From assembly GCF_901709675.1 (NCBI RefSeq), contig NC_051106.1:6148001-6212000 (forward strand): 64,000 nucleotides of DNA, given 5' to 3'. Positions 12,941-26,374 of this stretch are shown in pieces. Under the pieces are notes generated by a model. The model did no database searches, was not told the DNA's origin, and saw only the letters and a list, made by a program, of their open reading frames with translations. Both the position numbers and the translations under genes were made by a program. Within the stretch, counting starts at the first letter, position 1, and every line of letters begins with the position of its first letter. Source of the stretch: Syngnathus acus (taxonomy: Eukaryota; Chordata; Actinopteri; Syngnathiformes; Syngnathidae).

Positions 12941-14458
12941 AGTGTCTTTCAATGATCACTGTAGCCTAGTATATCTCACTAGGATGTTTCATGACTCCCT
13001 TCTGTGTGAATGTTATCAAAAGAGCCGCAGTTACACAATGTTGCACATGATGTATCTGAAACTCCCCTCGGTTAAGGTCATTTGTCTCGCTTATCCTTTT
13101 AGTTGCATGACGAGACTTTAAAAAAGGGACATGACGCAAGGGGAGAAACTTCTAATCTGTGGGTGACAAACATTTTATATTCTATCCATTTTACCACCTG
13201 CATGCTAATATGCACCAGGCCTGAACCTTGACCCCTGACCGCGGCGTGGTCAGCGGAAGGCCAAAGGTTTGCTTGGAAGTGCACGGAAGAGTTAAAGAGG
13301 AGACGATTAGGCTGCTAATGGAGTCTATCCCCTTTAAAGAATGAAGACCCCTAATGGGTCATGATGTAAGGTCACTCGAAAGTCTCCCCCCCTCGATCCC
13401 GGTTTTATATTTCATCAATCAGTACATCAGAACCACAAGCTTCTGTCCCCTTCATGTTAGATTAAAGACTACAGCAGGTCTGTGTACTTGCGTCATAATT
13501 CGAGATCCCATCCATCATGGGTGAACCTGCTTTGGGAAAATGAAAGAGCTTCTGCTTCTTCAGGCAGACCCTTCATGAGATGAGAATGTGTGACTCAAAA
13601 TGAAACTGATAAAGCAGGAGCTGGAATTATGGTCCTATTGTTTTGATTTCTGTTTCATTTTTACTGACCCTTGCAGAACACGAGTAAGGGAAAACGGGAA
13701 AGCACGTGATTTCGTTGCAGTGGATGGCCAAATTAAGTGGGGTTTTTTCAATTAGTTTAAAAACATGCATTCGTTTTGGCAGCTCTTTTGGGAAATCGCA
13801 ATGCAACAAATTTTTAAATCAGAGATATGTCAACTTTTTTGTGGTGATTTTGAATCCGCCCTTGTTTGTTAATATAATATTATTTATGATATGTAATGTG
13901 TTATCAATATTTAAGATTTAATGTGGGTTAAGCAACAGGTTGTTTTTTTGGGTGGATTACACAAATCCGTATTGCGCAATCTTATCATTTAAAACCAAAA
14001 AAAGCAAATATTTCAAAAACCAATAACCAAATACGGGACGTCTCCGTGTCTCATGTTTGCACCACTTTGTCAGCCTGAGCAAAAATACCCTGGAGATTTC
14101 CTGCCATTTTTCTCTCAAGTGTTTTCTCTCGAGCAAACGGAAAGCCACTTGGTGTTTCCCACACGCTCAGACCTTCGCTATCACGACTGCAGCTGCCGTA
14201 GCTTAGTTGCACTCTATAATTACACCAGTGATTTACTCAATTTCCAAAACATTACGTTTACAACTTGTCTGTTCTCCTACTAACAATTTTGGACTTTATA
14301 AACAAAACTTATTTGGGGAGCCTATAGACACATATAGACAAACACGCACATTCATGGAAAATTTTGTGTACTCATGCATTTTGTGGAACGTGGAAGGAAC
14401 CCAAAATATGAAACAGGCATGTTAAGGCCTCCAATTTTTTTTTCATTGCAGTGTTTGT

Positions 14459-14575
14459 TTCTGTGTGCCCTGTGATTGGCTGGCAACCAGTTCAGGGTGT
14501 TCCCCTGCTGGGATAGGCTCCAGCACGCCCGCGACCCCCGTGGGGACAAGCGGTAGAGAAGATGGATGGATGGAT
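14459..14575. mobile_element. Teleost LINE-type 3' tail with GGAT repeats
   Basis: GATTGGCTGGCAACCAGTTC, GGGATAGGCTCCAGCACGCC and GACAAGCGGTAGAGAAGATG, followed by ATGGATGGATGG, form the widespread teleost repeat usually seen as the 3' tail of a non-LTR retrotransposon or of SINEs that share it. Confidence 0.6.
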
Positions 14576-15414
14576 GTTTGTTACAACGTTTGAGCCTTCT
14601 AATTTGATACTTGTTTCTTAGAAAAGTCAAAGAACATCAAATGATTCCTTTCTGCGAGGGAAAACAGTCTCTCAGAAAGAATGACAGCCCATGGTTAAAT
14701 TAGTTCTAAGCAATGATGACGGATACACAAGGCATGCAAAAGACAAGCCTTTGTAGGGCGGGGGAAGAAAGAAAATGAGCGTGACTTTGGCTTGACCTTT
14801 TTTAATTATTTTCTGGGAGGGTTCACTTGAATAAGACAAAACTACTACAACAGCAAGCGCTCAACAAACTATGGCTTTAATTCACTTAATCCTTTTATTT
14901 TTGTCATGTTAACAAAATTGACTTTCAGAAATATACTTCTATACATATAAAATAAATAGATTGAATAATCGAACAGGGTAATAAATATTTGCAGGGTTTC
15001 GGAGCAGGACTGCTACGTATCCTACGAGTCAAAAAGGGGCAGACCCCCTGTGGTGGTCTCTGGAGGGTAAAGTAGGATTAGACCTGCCGCCTCTGGACTC
15101 CTGCCAGGGTTAAATGGAGCAGGAGTGCCTGAACTGACAGGGATGCTTGTTTGGTGGCCAACAAGGACCTCAAAACACCTTACTTCAAAATCCCGACAGG
15201 CTGTTTTACCCTAAGCTAGTTCCCATTCAAAAGTTATCAGTAGTGTTATGAAAAAAACAAAACTTTTTTTATTTGTCAAAACCCCACGGCATTATGAGAG
15301 AAATTAATTTTAATCAGAATGGGGGAATTGTCTGATAATAAGAGCAGGTTAAAAGATCCAGATGATGTCAATGGAGGTTTATCCAAACACGGGTCAGGCA
15401 ATTGTCACGCAATG

Positions 15415-15500
15415 CCTCCATCCATTTTCTATACCCGCTTATGCGGTTCAGGGTCATGTGGAAGCCGGCCGAAGCTTGAGGTGGGGTGAACTCTGGATGA
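15415..15500. mobile_element. Reverse-orientation LINE tail fragment
   Basis: CCATCCATTTTCTATACCCG followed by CTTATGCGGTTCAGGGTCAT and GTGGGGTGAACTCTGGAT is the reverse complement of the same teleost tail found at 14459-14575, here diverged and truncated. Confidence 0.5.
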
Positions 15501-17386
15501 TCAGTGATGATCACATGTCACGCAATGTATAGAGGGCAATTAAAGCAAGCACTCCACTTAATCCATCAGAAATCAAGCGAGCGGGTCGAGCCCTTTGACC
15601 TCATGACATTAACAATGTCAAATCAGATTAGGTTCAAATGTGTGCAGAACCCCAACCAAGATCTCAAAAGTCAAACCTTGCGTCTAGAAAGAACCATTTC
15701 CAGAACACGTTGTCTCCGTGTGATGGAAGCGCCCAACCCTCGGTAATCCGCAGCCAGCCTTTAAGAGGCCGGCGATTTAACGCGACATTATGGGGGGTGA
15801 TGTTATGCAAATGGAGGTTTGATCACTTCATCTTTATGCCAGTCACTTGTTTTGTGTGCTGTCTGTCATGTTGATCTCAGGCTTAGGGTGGGGCTTAATC
15901 TTTTAACACCTATCTGACAGATTTCTCCATTGTTGTCAGATTTGTTATAAGCATGTTTGCGTGTTACAATTCAAACATGGCAACCAATTTACTGGTATTC
16001 TTCTATTGAATTCACACAAATTGTCAGAAAGATTTTTTACATTCCTATATGGACCTTGACTAAGCAGATGGCATTTTAGAATCTATGTCAGGATAGACAA
16101 CCCAACTAAAAGCCACACTCCGAGGAGCATGTGAAAATATTTCCAGACAACATGTTCACATGAAGAGAGCGGCTGCAGATGCTCATCGGCGCATTGCTGA
16201 CATCTGCTGCAAGGTTTCCAAACTCGCACAGCAAGAAAAAGAGCTGACTGGTCCAACGCCATTTAGGCTCAGGATGGGCTTTTATTGTGGTGGTAAGGGC
16301 TATTTCCTGTGTTGGACATTTTACCTTGAATGGAGGAACAGTATTGTAAGCAACAGCTGGTAGTGGCCCATGGGAGCTTGCAACATGGGGACCCAGATGT
16401 TGCCCCCCTACCTCAAAAGTGTGCAACACCACAGGTGGTGGGAAAAAGTGGGAGAGAAAGATTGAATTTGAAACAACGGCAAACAGGAAGCCCAGACCTT
16501 ACAACACAATGCACGCACAGTTTCCTGCAGGAATAGACAGATAAGGGACAACACTTTGTATTAAAGTCATAATTTCAGCCCTAAACGTTTCCCGCAGCTC
16601 TAAACCACGTATTTTACAATGCGTGTATATTCTCTTCGACTATAACCATTTGGGCGAGTTATCCATCAAGAAGAATCAATCACAATACAAATGGTAAGAC
16701 AAAGCTGTGGAACCGCATCCGTTCCAAGACATATTTTTCCGTTCCAGAGTTAAGCAGTTACCGTCATAAAACCTTTATGAACGGTTATGGCACAGTTTTT
16801 TTTTTTTTAAAACGTTGTAATCTACTAATGAAGGTCCTCAACTGTGAACTTTTATTCCTTGCCACAGTTCTGACAATACTGTATTGTACTGTCTCCAAAC
16901 CAGAGCAACACTTCCCTCTGTTGGCCAAAACTGGTATTGCATTATGGAAGTAGAGCGAAATTCATATTTTTTTCCTCGTAAATCCTCCTCCACACATAAT
17001 ATTCATTTGCTTGATTATTGAAATCCTTTGTTTCATTATTTTTGACCAACTGGGATTGTTAGTTCAAATTTACAGCACAATTCACTGATTTATTTGCATT
17101 ATTTATTTATTCATCTTATTTATTGTGAGGAGAAATTCTTTTTTATTATTTAGAAACACGTCAAACAATTAAAATGGGCGTGACTATGCAAATGATATTG
17201 GACAGTGACTGTTTGGGATCACTCATCTGATTGGCTGCTTTTGTTTTTTTGAACTGGAAGTGTCCTTCTTCCCATTTGGGGGGGGAGGCAATTGAAGACC
17301 TCTTCATTACAGTATTGTGACCATGCTGAGCGGACTGAGTGGTGTGGCACGCCGATGATGTTTGGAATATAGGAAGAAAACTAAAG

Positions 17387-18135
17387 ATGGCACTGCATGC
17401 TCCTCAGTGGCATGAGAAGGCCGGCTGGCCAAAGGAAGAGTTGAGCTGCCTGCTGGTTGGTGATGGAGCTGTGGGGAAGACGAGCATGATCATCAGCTAC
17501 ATCTTCAACGGGTACAACAGCGAATACAAGCAGACGGCGTTCGATGTGTTTACTGGTAGGATAATATCATTTAGAAAAAAAAAAAAGGAACACAACTGAT
17601 ATTTATTCAATTCACAGGTTTGGTTCATGTGAATGGAGTTCAAACACGACTTAAATTGATAGATACAGCTGGACAGGTAAATACCTCACAAGATAATGTT
17701 TTGCAAAATGTTGTATGAATTTGTGCTTATGATTGTCAACAGGATGAGTTTGGCCATCTTCGCTCTCTATGCTACGCACACGTGGACGTCTTCATTCTGT
17801 GTTTCAGCCTGGTCAATCCTGTTTCTTTTGACAACGTGGCTTGCAAATGGATCCCGCAGATCCGTGCATGGAACTCCAGCTCTCCCATTCTTCTGGTGGG
17901 TACACAGTCTGACCTTTGCCATGATGTAAACATCCTTGTTCATCTGGCCAGGCGGCGTGCTAGACCGGTGGCATCGGGCCAGGCCGTGAGCCTGGCACGG
18001 AGGATCCGAGCTTACGGTTACATGGAGTGTTCGGCTTTGACCCAGCACCACCTCAAAGAGGTGTTTGACTACGCCATCTTTGCTGCCATGAAGCACAAGC
18101 ACAATGCTGCAAAAAACAAAAGCTCGGTTTGGTGA
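17387..18135 (+). CDS. rhov: Atypical Rho-family GTPase, RHOV-like
   Basis: Small GTPase of the RHOU/RHOV subgroup, which signals to PAK kinases. Exons 17387-17555, 17618-17676 and 17743-18135 have consistent phases and give 206 residues. G1 is GDGAVGKTS; switch I lies around the first junction (DVFTG); G3 is IDTAGQDEF; the NKxD position reads GTQSDL as in RHOV; G5 is ECSALTQHHLKEVFD. A two-ATG, five-codon uORF (17355-17372) precedes the start. Human RHOV (236 aa) ends in a CFV-type palmitoylated tail after a basic stretch, but this frame ends HNAAKNKSSVW with no C-terminal cysteine. Placement near dll4-chac1 favours rhov over rhou. Confidence 0.8.
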
Positions 18136-18450
18136 AATGCGTTAAGACGTTTTGGCAATCTGGATGGAGGCGAATGTTCAAATCAATGTGAGGAAATTTT
18201 GTCGATTATGAACATTTTGGCCTTCTGATGCAGCTCCTCGTGGGTTATACTTCTTAGAATTGTATGGCTGCCCTGATTTTCCTGCTCATGATTGGCTGAT
18301 TTATGAGCTGGACAAATCAAAATGGACATTATGAAGCTGCATACTTCTTTCGTCTTATTTCCTTGAATTTCTGTGTTGTTTGTCACTCTCTTTGTCATTT
18401 ATATTTTTGTAACTGTGTATTAAAGTGTGTAATAAATGCACAATGGAACA
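18136..18450 (+). other. rhov-like 3' UTR
   Basis: Non-coding sequence after the TGA at 18133-18135, with ATTAAA near 18418 and AATAAA at 18431-18436. The end is inferred. Confidence 0.5.
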
Positions 18451-19863
18451 GCATACGTTTTTTTTTTCTTGCTAACTTCCAATTTGAAAACAACAAGTGG
18501 TGTGAGATTTTGTCATTGAAAAAAATTGGAGGGAAGCAGCACCCCGCAAGTGTTATTTGGGAACAAATGGTCCACCTGCTGACACTTTGAAGTACTTGTT
18601 TGCAAGACAAAGGCCATTTAAAGTCAGCCACTGTGGGAAAGATTAGGTTGGGGCATGTCCTCCAATCCTGTTAATCTATTACACTTGCTAAAATACTTGG
18701 AGATTTACTTTAATTAGCACAGTAATTTATAAAACCCGTATGCGTTTTAACAATTGCTTTTTTTGTTTGATTAACAAATAATGAATCATGAAATATAGAA
18801 TTAGAAGTATTTTTTCAGATTTAACTCACACATCACTTTGTAAATAATTAATTAATCAATATATATTTTGTCTATTTATTTATTTTTACCTAATCTATAA
18901 ATGAAACCTGACCATTTGTCCATTTGGTTATTTTCCGTCTTAAAACTACACTTCCCATGATGCAACAGTGCCCCGCCCTCCTTTGCCCCCTATGACTGAA
19001 AATAATCTGATCAGCTGATCTGACCTGGCGACAAAATAACGTAGCTAGAGAAATCTGTTTGGGAGGGGATTTAAGAACAAAACAATGACACGGCTCGGGC
19101 GGATTTTAAAAAAGGATTTCACTTTTTAGAGACTTTTAAAACGATGTTGTGAGGACACCCCTCCCCTTTTGATCGTGTCCGCTCTTGATATCGACTGACC
19201 GCAGTTTTGTTGATGTTTTGAAGTGTATGTTGCTAGCTGTTCTTTTTTGGCTGCTGTTCATTTTGTTGTTGGGCTCGCCGATTGGAAAACGACTGCGCTG
19301 TTTCAGACAAAGCTCCAATTCGAACAGAACCGCTAGCTTTAATGAAAGTGTTTCTTGTTTTGTTGCCGATGAATATCTATCGTGTAGCCGGCGAGCTAAT
19401 GATATGATTACGGGCCAGTCTGGTAGCTAGCTTGTTGTTAGCATTATTTGCACATTCACAAGGCTTGTTTTTCTCGGTTTGTTAACGGCTTCGTACACGT
19501 CTCTCTATATTTTTATTCGTGTTGTTGTGTCAAATGTGCAATCTGTGTATGTAGTGATAACTTTTTGGTACAACCTAGCTAACTGCTTGTTGGTAGTCAG
19601 GTGTATTATTTGTGTCACTACTAGGAAATTGTTCATTTACATGCTTGAAATGCACACCGACTAAAATACCTTATTTTATTGTTTACAAAAGAAACAATTA
19701 ACCTTGTCAGAATGCAGCTAATTTAAATTGACTTTGTTGTTTATTCTTTAGCCAGAATTATTTATCACACGTTTAACGTTAAAAGTGCTGTTGGAAATCG
19801 CTGGTGCTAAAGTCAAAGCTTTTCCAAAAGGCAATCAGCTCTATTTTTAAAGTGTCAGAAACG
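18451..19863 (+). other. rhov-zfyve1 spacer with zfyve1 promoter and leader
   Basis: No gene is recognised between 18451 and about 18950. The zfyve1 start probably lies near 18980-19140, where GC content rises and a CCGCCCTCC stretch occurs. A polypyrimidine tract and AG at 19751-19752 (TTATTCTTTAG) could splice a leader exon to the start-codon exon. No ATG lies in frame upstream of 19864. The leader boundaries are inferred. Confidence 0.35.
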
Positions 19864-22800
19864 ATGAGTGGGCATGGCTCATCATCTTCAGAAAAGGGAG
19901 TCAATACGAGTCTAACATGTCAAGAAAGTTACGCCTGTGGTGGCTTGGAGGAGGCCGCCTTTGAGTGTGAAGAGTGCAGGACCTTGCAATGTGTTCGTTG
20001 TGACCTCGAGCTCCACAGTCAGGAGCGTCTCCAGAAACACAGGCGGCTCCAGATTAGCTCAGGCTATGTCCCTTACTGTGACAATTGCAAAGGAGGGGAC
20101 AATGGCAAACGTAGCAGGTCGGTGGTCCGCTGCCAGAACTGCAAAGTAAATATGTGCCAAGAATGTCAAAAGCGAACTCACAGCGGAGGGAACAAGAAGA
20201 AACACCAGCTCGTATCGTATCTAACGCCACCAAAACACACGGAGCTCAAGTCTGTGGAACCTTCTGTTCAGCCTGTCCTCCAAGTCACTGATGAGAATAA
20301 GTCTCTGCGGGCAAAAGTCTGGAAACTGTGTCCAGTTTCCTCCTCGTTGATGAAAATGAGGAAATGCAGGTAAGCTGTGCAGAAATTGTGCGTCGTAAAA
20401 GTGAATCAAATTCTTATTTGTTTGATTTGAATTTTTGCAGATAAAGATGAGGCTGCATTTGTGAAGAAACTGAACTGTGGCGCCGGCCAGCTCCTAAAAG
20501 TGGTCTCCATCTTTGGTAACACCGGAGAGGGCAAATCCCATACCCTCAACCACACCTTCTTCATGGGCAGGGAGGTGTTCAAAACTTCTCCCACCCAAGA
20601 GTCCTGCACGGTGGGCGTGTGGGCGGCCTTTGACCCCTCCATAACGTGGTGGTCATCGATACAGAGGGGCTGCTGGGGAACAGCTCCAAACAGGGCCAGA
20701 GAACCCGTCTCTTGCTCAAGGTGCTTGCCATCTCTGACCTCATCATCTACCGGACCCACGCCGACCGCCTCCACGACGACCTTTTCAAATTTCTCGGGGA
20801 CGCCTCCGAGGCCTACTTGAAGCATTTCACCAAGGAACTGAAGGCCGCCACGGCTCGCTGCGGTCTGGATGTTCCTCTCTCTACTTTGGGTCCTGCTGTG
20901 ATTATCTTTCACGAAACCGTCCACACTAAGCTCCTCGGCACAGGTAAGAATTCTGCTTCCGCTACACCAGGCGTACCTTTTGATCCTACCGGGCCGTTCC
21001 AATTTTTTATTGTGGAAACAAAAAAAAAACCATATCACAATGTGTGAAATATGACACACATTCAACTCCAACTTTGTTTTCTGTCTTAGATAAATCACAC
21101 GAATCAGTAGATCGGCTGCTGTTGGAGCGTTTTAAAAAGGTCTCCCGTTTCCCGGAGGCCTTCAGTTCTGTTCAGTACTGGGGCACGCAGACTCTCACTC
21201 CGCCCACTGATTTCTGCGGCCTGCAGAATAAACTGGAGCAGCTCTTGGACAGCAACGCCACACGTTCTCCACGCACCCCTGTGGTCATCTTCAAAGCTCT
21301 GCTGGTAGGACTTGCATAATAAAAGCAGTTACAGACCGGAACTTCTCAACCAGTTTACAATTCATATTAAAAAATCAGCTTTGAGTTGTTTTGTAGTATT
21401 ATCTTATTGATTTCCCGCTAGGCCTTAAGTGAGCGCTTCAGTGGGGAAATCGGAGACGAGCTGGTAGCCCACAGTTGCTTCTTCCCTGATGAGTACTTCA
21501 CTTGCTCCAGCTTGTGCCTCAGTTGTGGGTCAGTGTCTGTTCAATTCCAAATTACGCCTCCTGCTGTTTGGAGATGCCTTCTAACGTTCCGACCCACCGA
21601 TTGCCATCGCAGATCCGGTTGCAAAAACAGCATGAACCACCTGGGCGAAGGGGTCTGCCACGAGGCAAAGCATCGTTGTCGCTATTCCGTTCAGCATGAT
21701 AATCGCATTTACACCTGTAAGGTAAGCACTGGGAATTATATCTTAATTCTTACGTTCACTCGGCCTGATAAGGCGTCTAGGATGAAACGTAAAATGACCG
21801 CTTGTTGCGTCACCTCAGGCTTGTTACGAAGGAGGCAAAGAAGTCGTCGTCATCCCGAAGACTTCAGCCTCCTCAGACTCTCCTTGGATGGGCCTCGCCA
21901 AATACGCCTGGTCCGGGTGAGTAGATGGGGAGGAACCAATCGAGCATTCATTCCCCTCTGCCCAATTCTTTGTGGCTAATTTGCATTCATTTTCAGGTAT
22001 GTTATCGAATGCCCCCACTGTGGAGTGATCTATCGGAGCCGTCAGTTTTGGTACGGGAACCAGGACCCAGTGGACACCGTTGTCCGCACTGAAATCCAGC
22101 ACGTTTGGCCAGGGGTAAGATGTGACGACCTGATTTCCTGTATTGCAATCTCAATACTGAGCAATAAAATGGCAATTAGATTATTATGAATAAATTATGA
22201 ATAAATTGGAGTTATTGACCCCTCAAATTTCGGGGGTTAGTCCCACGAGGGAGCCGCAATCGTCTTTACCATATCAAGATTCCGATTGTCGGGATGAAGG
22301 CTGGAACCGGATAGCTGTACCAGATCCATAAATAGCAAGACGCCAGCACGCCATTGCAGCAGGACAGTAATAGTAGTCAATAACTCTCTATTAAATTCAA
22401 CATGACAAGCCATCAACAGGCAACAGCGTGCCCAAATAACCACACATTGATTGATTCATTTTGTCGTGACGAAGTAATCGAATGCCTGTGTTGTGCAGTC
22501 GGAGGGCTTTTTAAAGGACAATAGCAACGCAGCACAGCGTCTTTTGGATGGCGTGAACCTGGTGGCCCAGTCTGTGTCGGAGCTCGGCGTCAAGCCCGCC
22601 AAGGCCGTCACCTCCTGGCTGACGGACCAGATCGCCCCCACCTACTGGAAACCCAATTCCCTTATCTTGGTGAGCGACCCTCAACACGACTCCCAACGAT
22701 ACTCTGTGTCCCGGGGGATGTTTATGTGGTGTTCCTTGCCTGTTACGCAATCTTTATGTGCACTCACAAGATAAAATGTGGACATGACGTCTCCTTCCCC

Positions 22801-24496
22801 CGACCTATTACAAAACAAGACTTAGTCAATAATAGCGGCTTGTTTATCTCTCCCATAAGCTGTGCCATAAGTGTCAAGCGGTCTTCCTGGAGAACGACAC
22901 CAAGCATCACTGCCGTGCCTGTGGCGAGGGCTTCTGCGACGGCTGCTCTTCCAAAGCGGCCCCGGTCCCCGAACGAGGCTGGGGTCTCGGCCCTGTCAGG
23001 GTGTGCGACGTGTGCTTTGAGCAGAGAGCCTCACACGCAGGTAGTGTCACACATCCCCACTCACTTCCTTCGGAACACATCAGTGAGAGATTTGTCTTCA
23101 CGCAGCTCACGAGGAGGACGAGGAAGAAGGCGGAACGCTTGCGAGGAAGGTTGGCGAGGCGGTGAGCAACACCATCGGGGTTGTTGTGACCGCTATTGAC
23201 ATCCCGCTTGGTGAGTGTTGCCCCAAAGCAAAACCTCGAGAGGATTGTTGTGTAACACGAGTAAGCCACTCTGTAAACATGGCCGTAGTCGTGCATTGCC
23301 CTCTGGTGGCAGAGGCGTATCGTCGTTACACTCAAGTAGTGAGATCTTTTTCAGTTTCCATCTCTCAAATTAGATCAGCCTGCAAATCTGCAAGAAAATT
23401 AACGTGTCAATTTTTTGTTGCGGACGATAGTGACTACATTTTCCAAGTTTTTCTCAATTCAAATGTCAATAATATGGTCTCTAAAGTCGTTAATTGAGAC
23501 GTCCTTTAAAGATTTTATGGCACTCAAGCACTGCTATTTAACATTCAGCCCCGACATTAACTGCGCCGTCTTATTGTAATCGAGAGATTCAGCAGATGCT
23601 CGATTGCTCAGTTAATTTCATTTTAAAGGCCCTCGTTTCAAATCCACTCTTTTGCATCATTTAAATATCACTCATAGTAGCGCCTGTGGAACAATTTCCT
23701 GCAGAGGGTTCGGTGATTCAAATTCACGACAGGAAACATCCCGTAGCGTTAAAAGAATGTCACTTTCCGTTTGGACACTCACCATGTTGCTCAGAAATGT
23801 ATTTTCTGGCGTGCTGTGTGTTCTCCAGTTACACACCTAAAAAATCAATCCATCTTCTTTACTTATCTCGACACTCTGTTGCACTTTGTCTGGAGCGACA
23901 GAACGACGACTTTAAATGAGACAGGAAATCACACGGAGTCAAGTAGTATTTCAGTCTGACACGCCGCTTCTGGTCTTCTGCCATTCCCCCTCGGAGTCAG
24001 CCAGCTGTCACAGATGCGACAGTGGATGTGCGAAAAAAGCCCGCCGCCATATGGAAATCGTGGCACTGAGACGCTTTCAATAAACAAACCGCCAGTAATG
24101 ATAATGTACGATGAGCACCCCACAAAAAAAAAAAGGAAACAAATGAGAGATTATTCTTGTTTTTAAAGTTGCACGGCCGTCTGGATCAAATGAGCCTTTG
24201 ATGCCATCAACATTTTTGCTAGCACGACCCTGAATTAATATCGGTATTTTATGCTCCTCGAAGGCCTGGTAAAAGATGCCGCCCGTCCCGCCTACTGGGT
24301 GCCCGACCAGGACATCCTCTCTTGCCACATCTGCCGACGCCAATTCACCGCCAAGCTGTCCAAGCACCACTGCCGCGCCTGCGGCCAAGGCGTGTGCGAC
24401 GACTGCTCAGCTGAGCGTCGCGCCGTGCCGTCACGCGGCTGGGATCACCCCGTGCGCGTGTGCACCGGCTGCAACCAAAAAGCCGGAGAACTCTAA
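19864..24496 (+). CDS. zfyve1: Zinc finger FYVE domain protein 1 (DFCP1), three single-base breaks
   Basis: Marks PI3P-rich ER sites (omegasomes) and lipid droplets; its ATPase-like P-loop domain and two FYVE fingers are the hallmarks. Eleven exons: 19864-20369, 20441-20943, 21090-21304, 21422-21528, 21613-21721, 21819-21916, 21997-22114, 22499-22669, 22860-23040, 23106-23210, 24264-24496. An N-terminal Cys/His-rich region (CQESYACGG) is followed by the P-loop GNTGEGKSHT, then FYVE1 (CRACGEGFCDGCS) and FYVE2 (CRACGQGVCDDCS). The second FYVE opens with WVPDQD. The frame is broken near 20312, at the exon 1-2 junction (phase mismatch) and near 20643; each is repaired by one added base in a short homopolymer. 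That would give about 782 codons against 777 in human. All later exons are intact, so sequence error is likelier than decay. Confidence 0.9.
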
Positions 24497-26085
24497 CCGA
24501 GACCATCTTCCTTTACTCAGAGCGCTCGGACAGAACCGCTCGTTCGCTTCCTTGTCCGGCGGTTCTGGCTTTGTATCTGTGGAGAGGAAGTGCTTAAATA
24601 TACTGTACATAGGACACAAACCAAATTTGGGGAGGTGAGGGTTCATGTGGCCTTTGTAGAGCAGCTGGAATCTGAGGCACTTGACTGAAAGTGTATATCC
24701 GCATTTCCACTTTTGATTATTATGTCCACATGTCCTCATTTGTATGATAGATAAGGCTAATGAGGTATTTTTTTACTCCAAGAAAATATTGATTTAAAAA
24801 AGAAAGTATCATTTAAAAAAAATACTAGCTAGTGTTGTTAGAGCCCAGCCAGTCATATATCAAGGAGCATTGTTTCTTAAATGTGTGTTTAACGGCCAAG
24901 AGATGTTTTATATGCGTGCAGGTTACATTGCATGCCGCGTTGCAACTTTTTTTTTTTTTTTGTTGCACTAAGCCTTTTTTTTTTCCCCCAGCTGTTATAG
25001 GCTGCTGCTTACTATGGCCAAAATAACAGATGTCCAAATTTGGATGGATCTGCCGTGCCAAATCATTCAGGTCACTGTCCGTGCTGGTATGATATTTATA
25101 ATTTAGCAAGTCAGTTGTGGGTGTATGATGACATAGAACTGTTAGAGCTTGAAAATGTATTTATGTTTGAGAGTTGTAGTAAAAATGAAAAAAAAAAAAA
25201 ATCCGATATGCATGACAGTATGAGAACCTCATGGCCTTTTTTTTGTGGTTGCTCTTTGAATGACGTAATCTCTTTTACCAAGCAGTGTACGTCTTAGACT
25301 TCACATTCTAATTTTTAATGTTGTCATTATTGATAGCTGCGTTGTTATTTGCATCTCTAATTCTGTCTTGTTTATTTCTCTTGCTCTGACTATCATCTGT
25401 GATTCTTCTTTTGTTTTGTTTTTTCAGTTTCTATCAGCCATTGAAAATGTATTTTGCCATTTTTTTAACAGTATTTTTTTTCCCATTTGACATTTACTGT
25501 AAACCATTTCATTGCTATGTAGTGACTGCCGCTTGAACAATATGAAGGGACTGTCAGGGTTCATGTATCTATTTGAAATGTGATACTGATGAATGTGTAT
25601 CAATACAAATGCTTGCCCCCTCAAGTTATCTGGTATAGGGAAAAAAAATCACGTGTGACGCAAAATTTGACAAAATGTTGTATCGCACATGATATAACAT
25701 TGCACAGGAAAGAATAGCAGCATCATGGCACAAAACTGGAGTTCATTCCTATTTAAAAAAAAAAAAAAAGTGCAATCTGTTGCTTCACATATCTTTGGTG
25801 TTTTTAAACGTGTGTACGGCTGAAAATATTTGACAAAGATAAAAAGTGTCATAACATGAACTGAGACTTGCCTTTGTGTCTCTGATGTGTGTTTTATGTG
25901 TGAAACCACTAACTGCAGTCCGATGTGGGAGGAAAAGATAGTGTTTGCATTCCTTGCTGTTCTTTTCGCTCACCACTGCAGCCTCAGATAAAGTGAGGAA
26001 ATGTTTTCCCTTCGAGCTTATTGATGATGCTTATAAATAATTAATAATTAGTTGAATGAATAATTAAACAGCTTTCGTGTGTCCA
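24497..26085 (+). other. zfyve1 3' UTR and dpf3 upstream spacer
   Basis: No coding signal. AT-rich with T and A runs. An ATTAAA near 26062 may be the zfyve1 poly(A) signal, which would make this a long 3' UTR. The actual end cannot be fixed. Confidence 0.35.
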
Positions 26086-26224
26086 TTCTTCTGACGTCGT
26101 TAGGTGTTCCTGGAATGCCGAAACAAATAATCCTCTTTACTTTAGTTGCGACTCTCAAGCTAAATATGCGGTTATTCAGTGAGGTGTGTAAAATATAGAG
26201 TGAAGGGAAAACCCTTTAAAATTA

Positions 26225-26374
26225 TTTTGACAGTTTACCACCACCAAGCCACGCCCCGTCCGCACATACCGCACGTCTATTGGTCGACGAGTCCATCCCG
26301 AGCTGTGATTGGTCCGTTTCCATAGGTTTCCCTCAGAACTGCAAGACGCCGATATTGCATTACATTGTAGCAAA
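26225..26374 (+). promoter_or_regulatory. dpf3 promoter region
   Basis: A GC-rich stretch with two inverted CCAAT boxes (ATTGG about 26279 and 26307) and no TATA box lies directly before the dpf3 ATG. The start codon sits in CAAAATGGCGGCTG, which also matches a YY1-type AAATGGCGGC element, a layout common at housekeeping chromatin genes. Confidence 0.45.

Noticed and set aside
20406-21098. A 230-codon minus-strand open frame
   Set aside because: It is the antisense shadow of the zfyve1 P-loop exon; the + strand homology is decisive.
19864-24496. zfyve1 as a pseudogene
   Set aside because: Only three single-base breaks, all in one 350-bp patch, while all splice sites, both FYVE fingers and phases elsewhere are intact.
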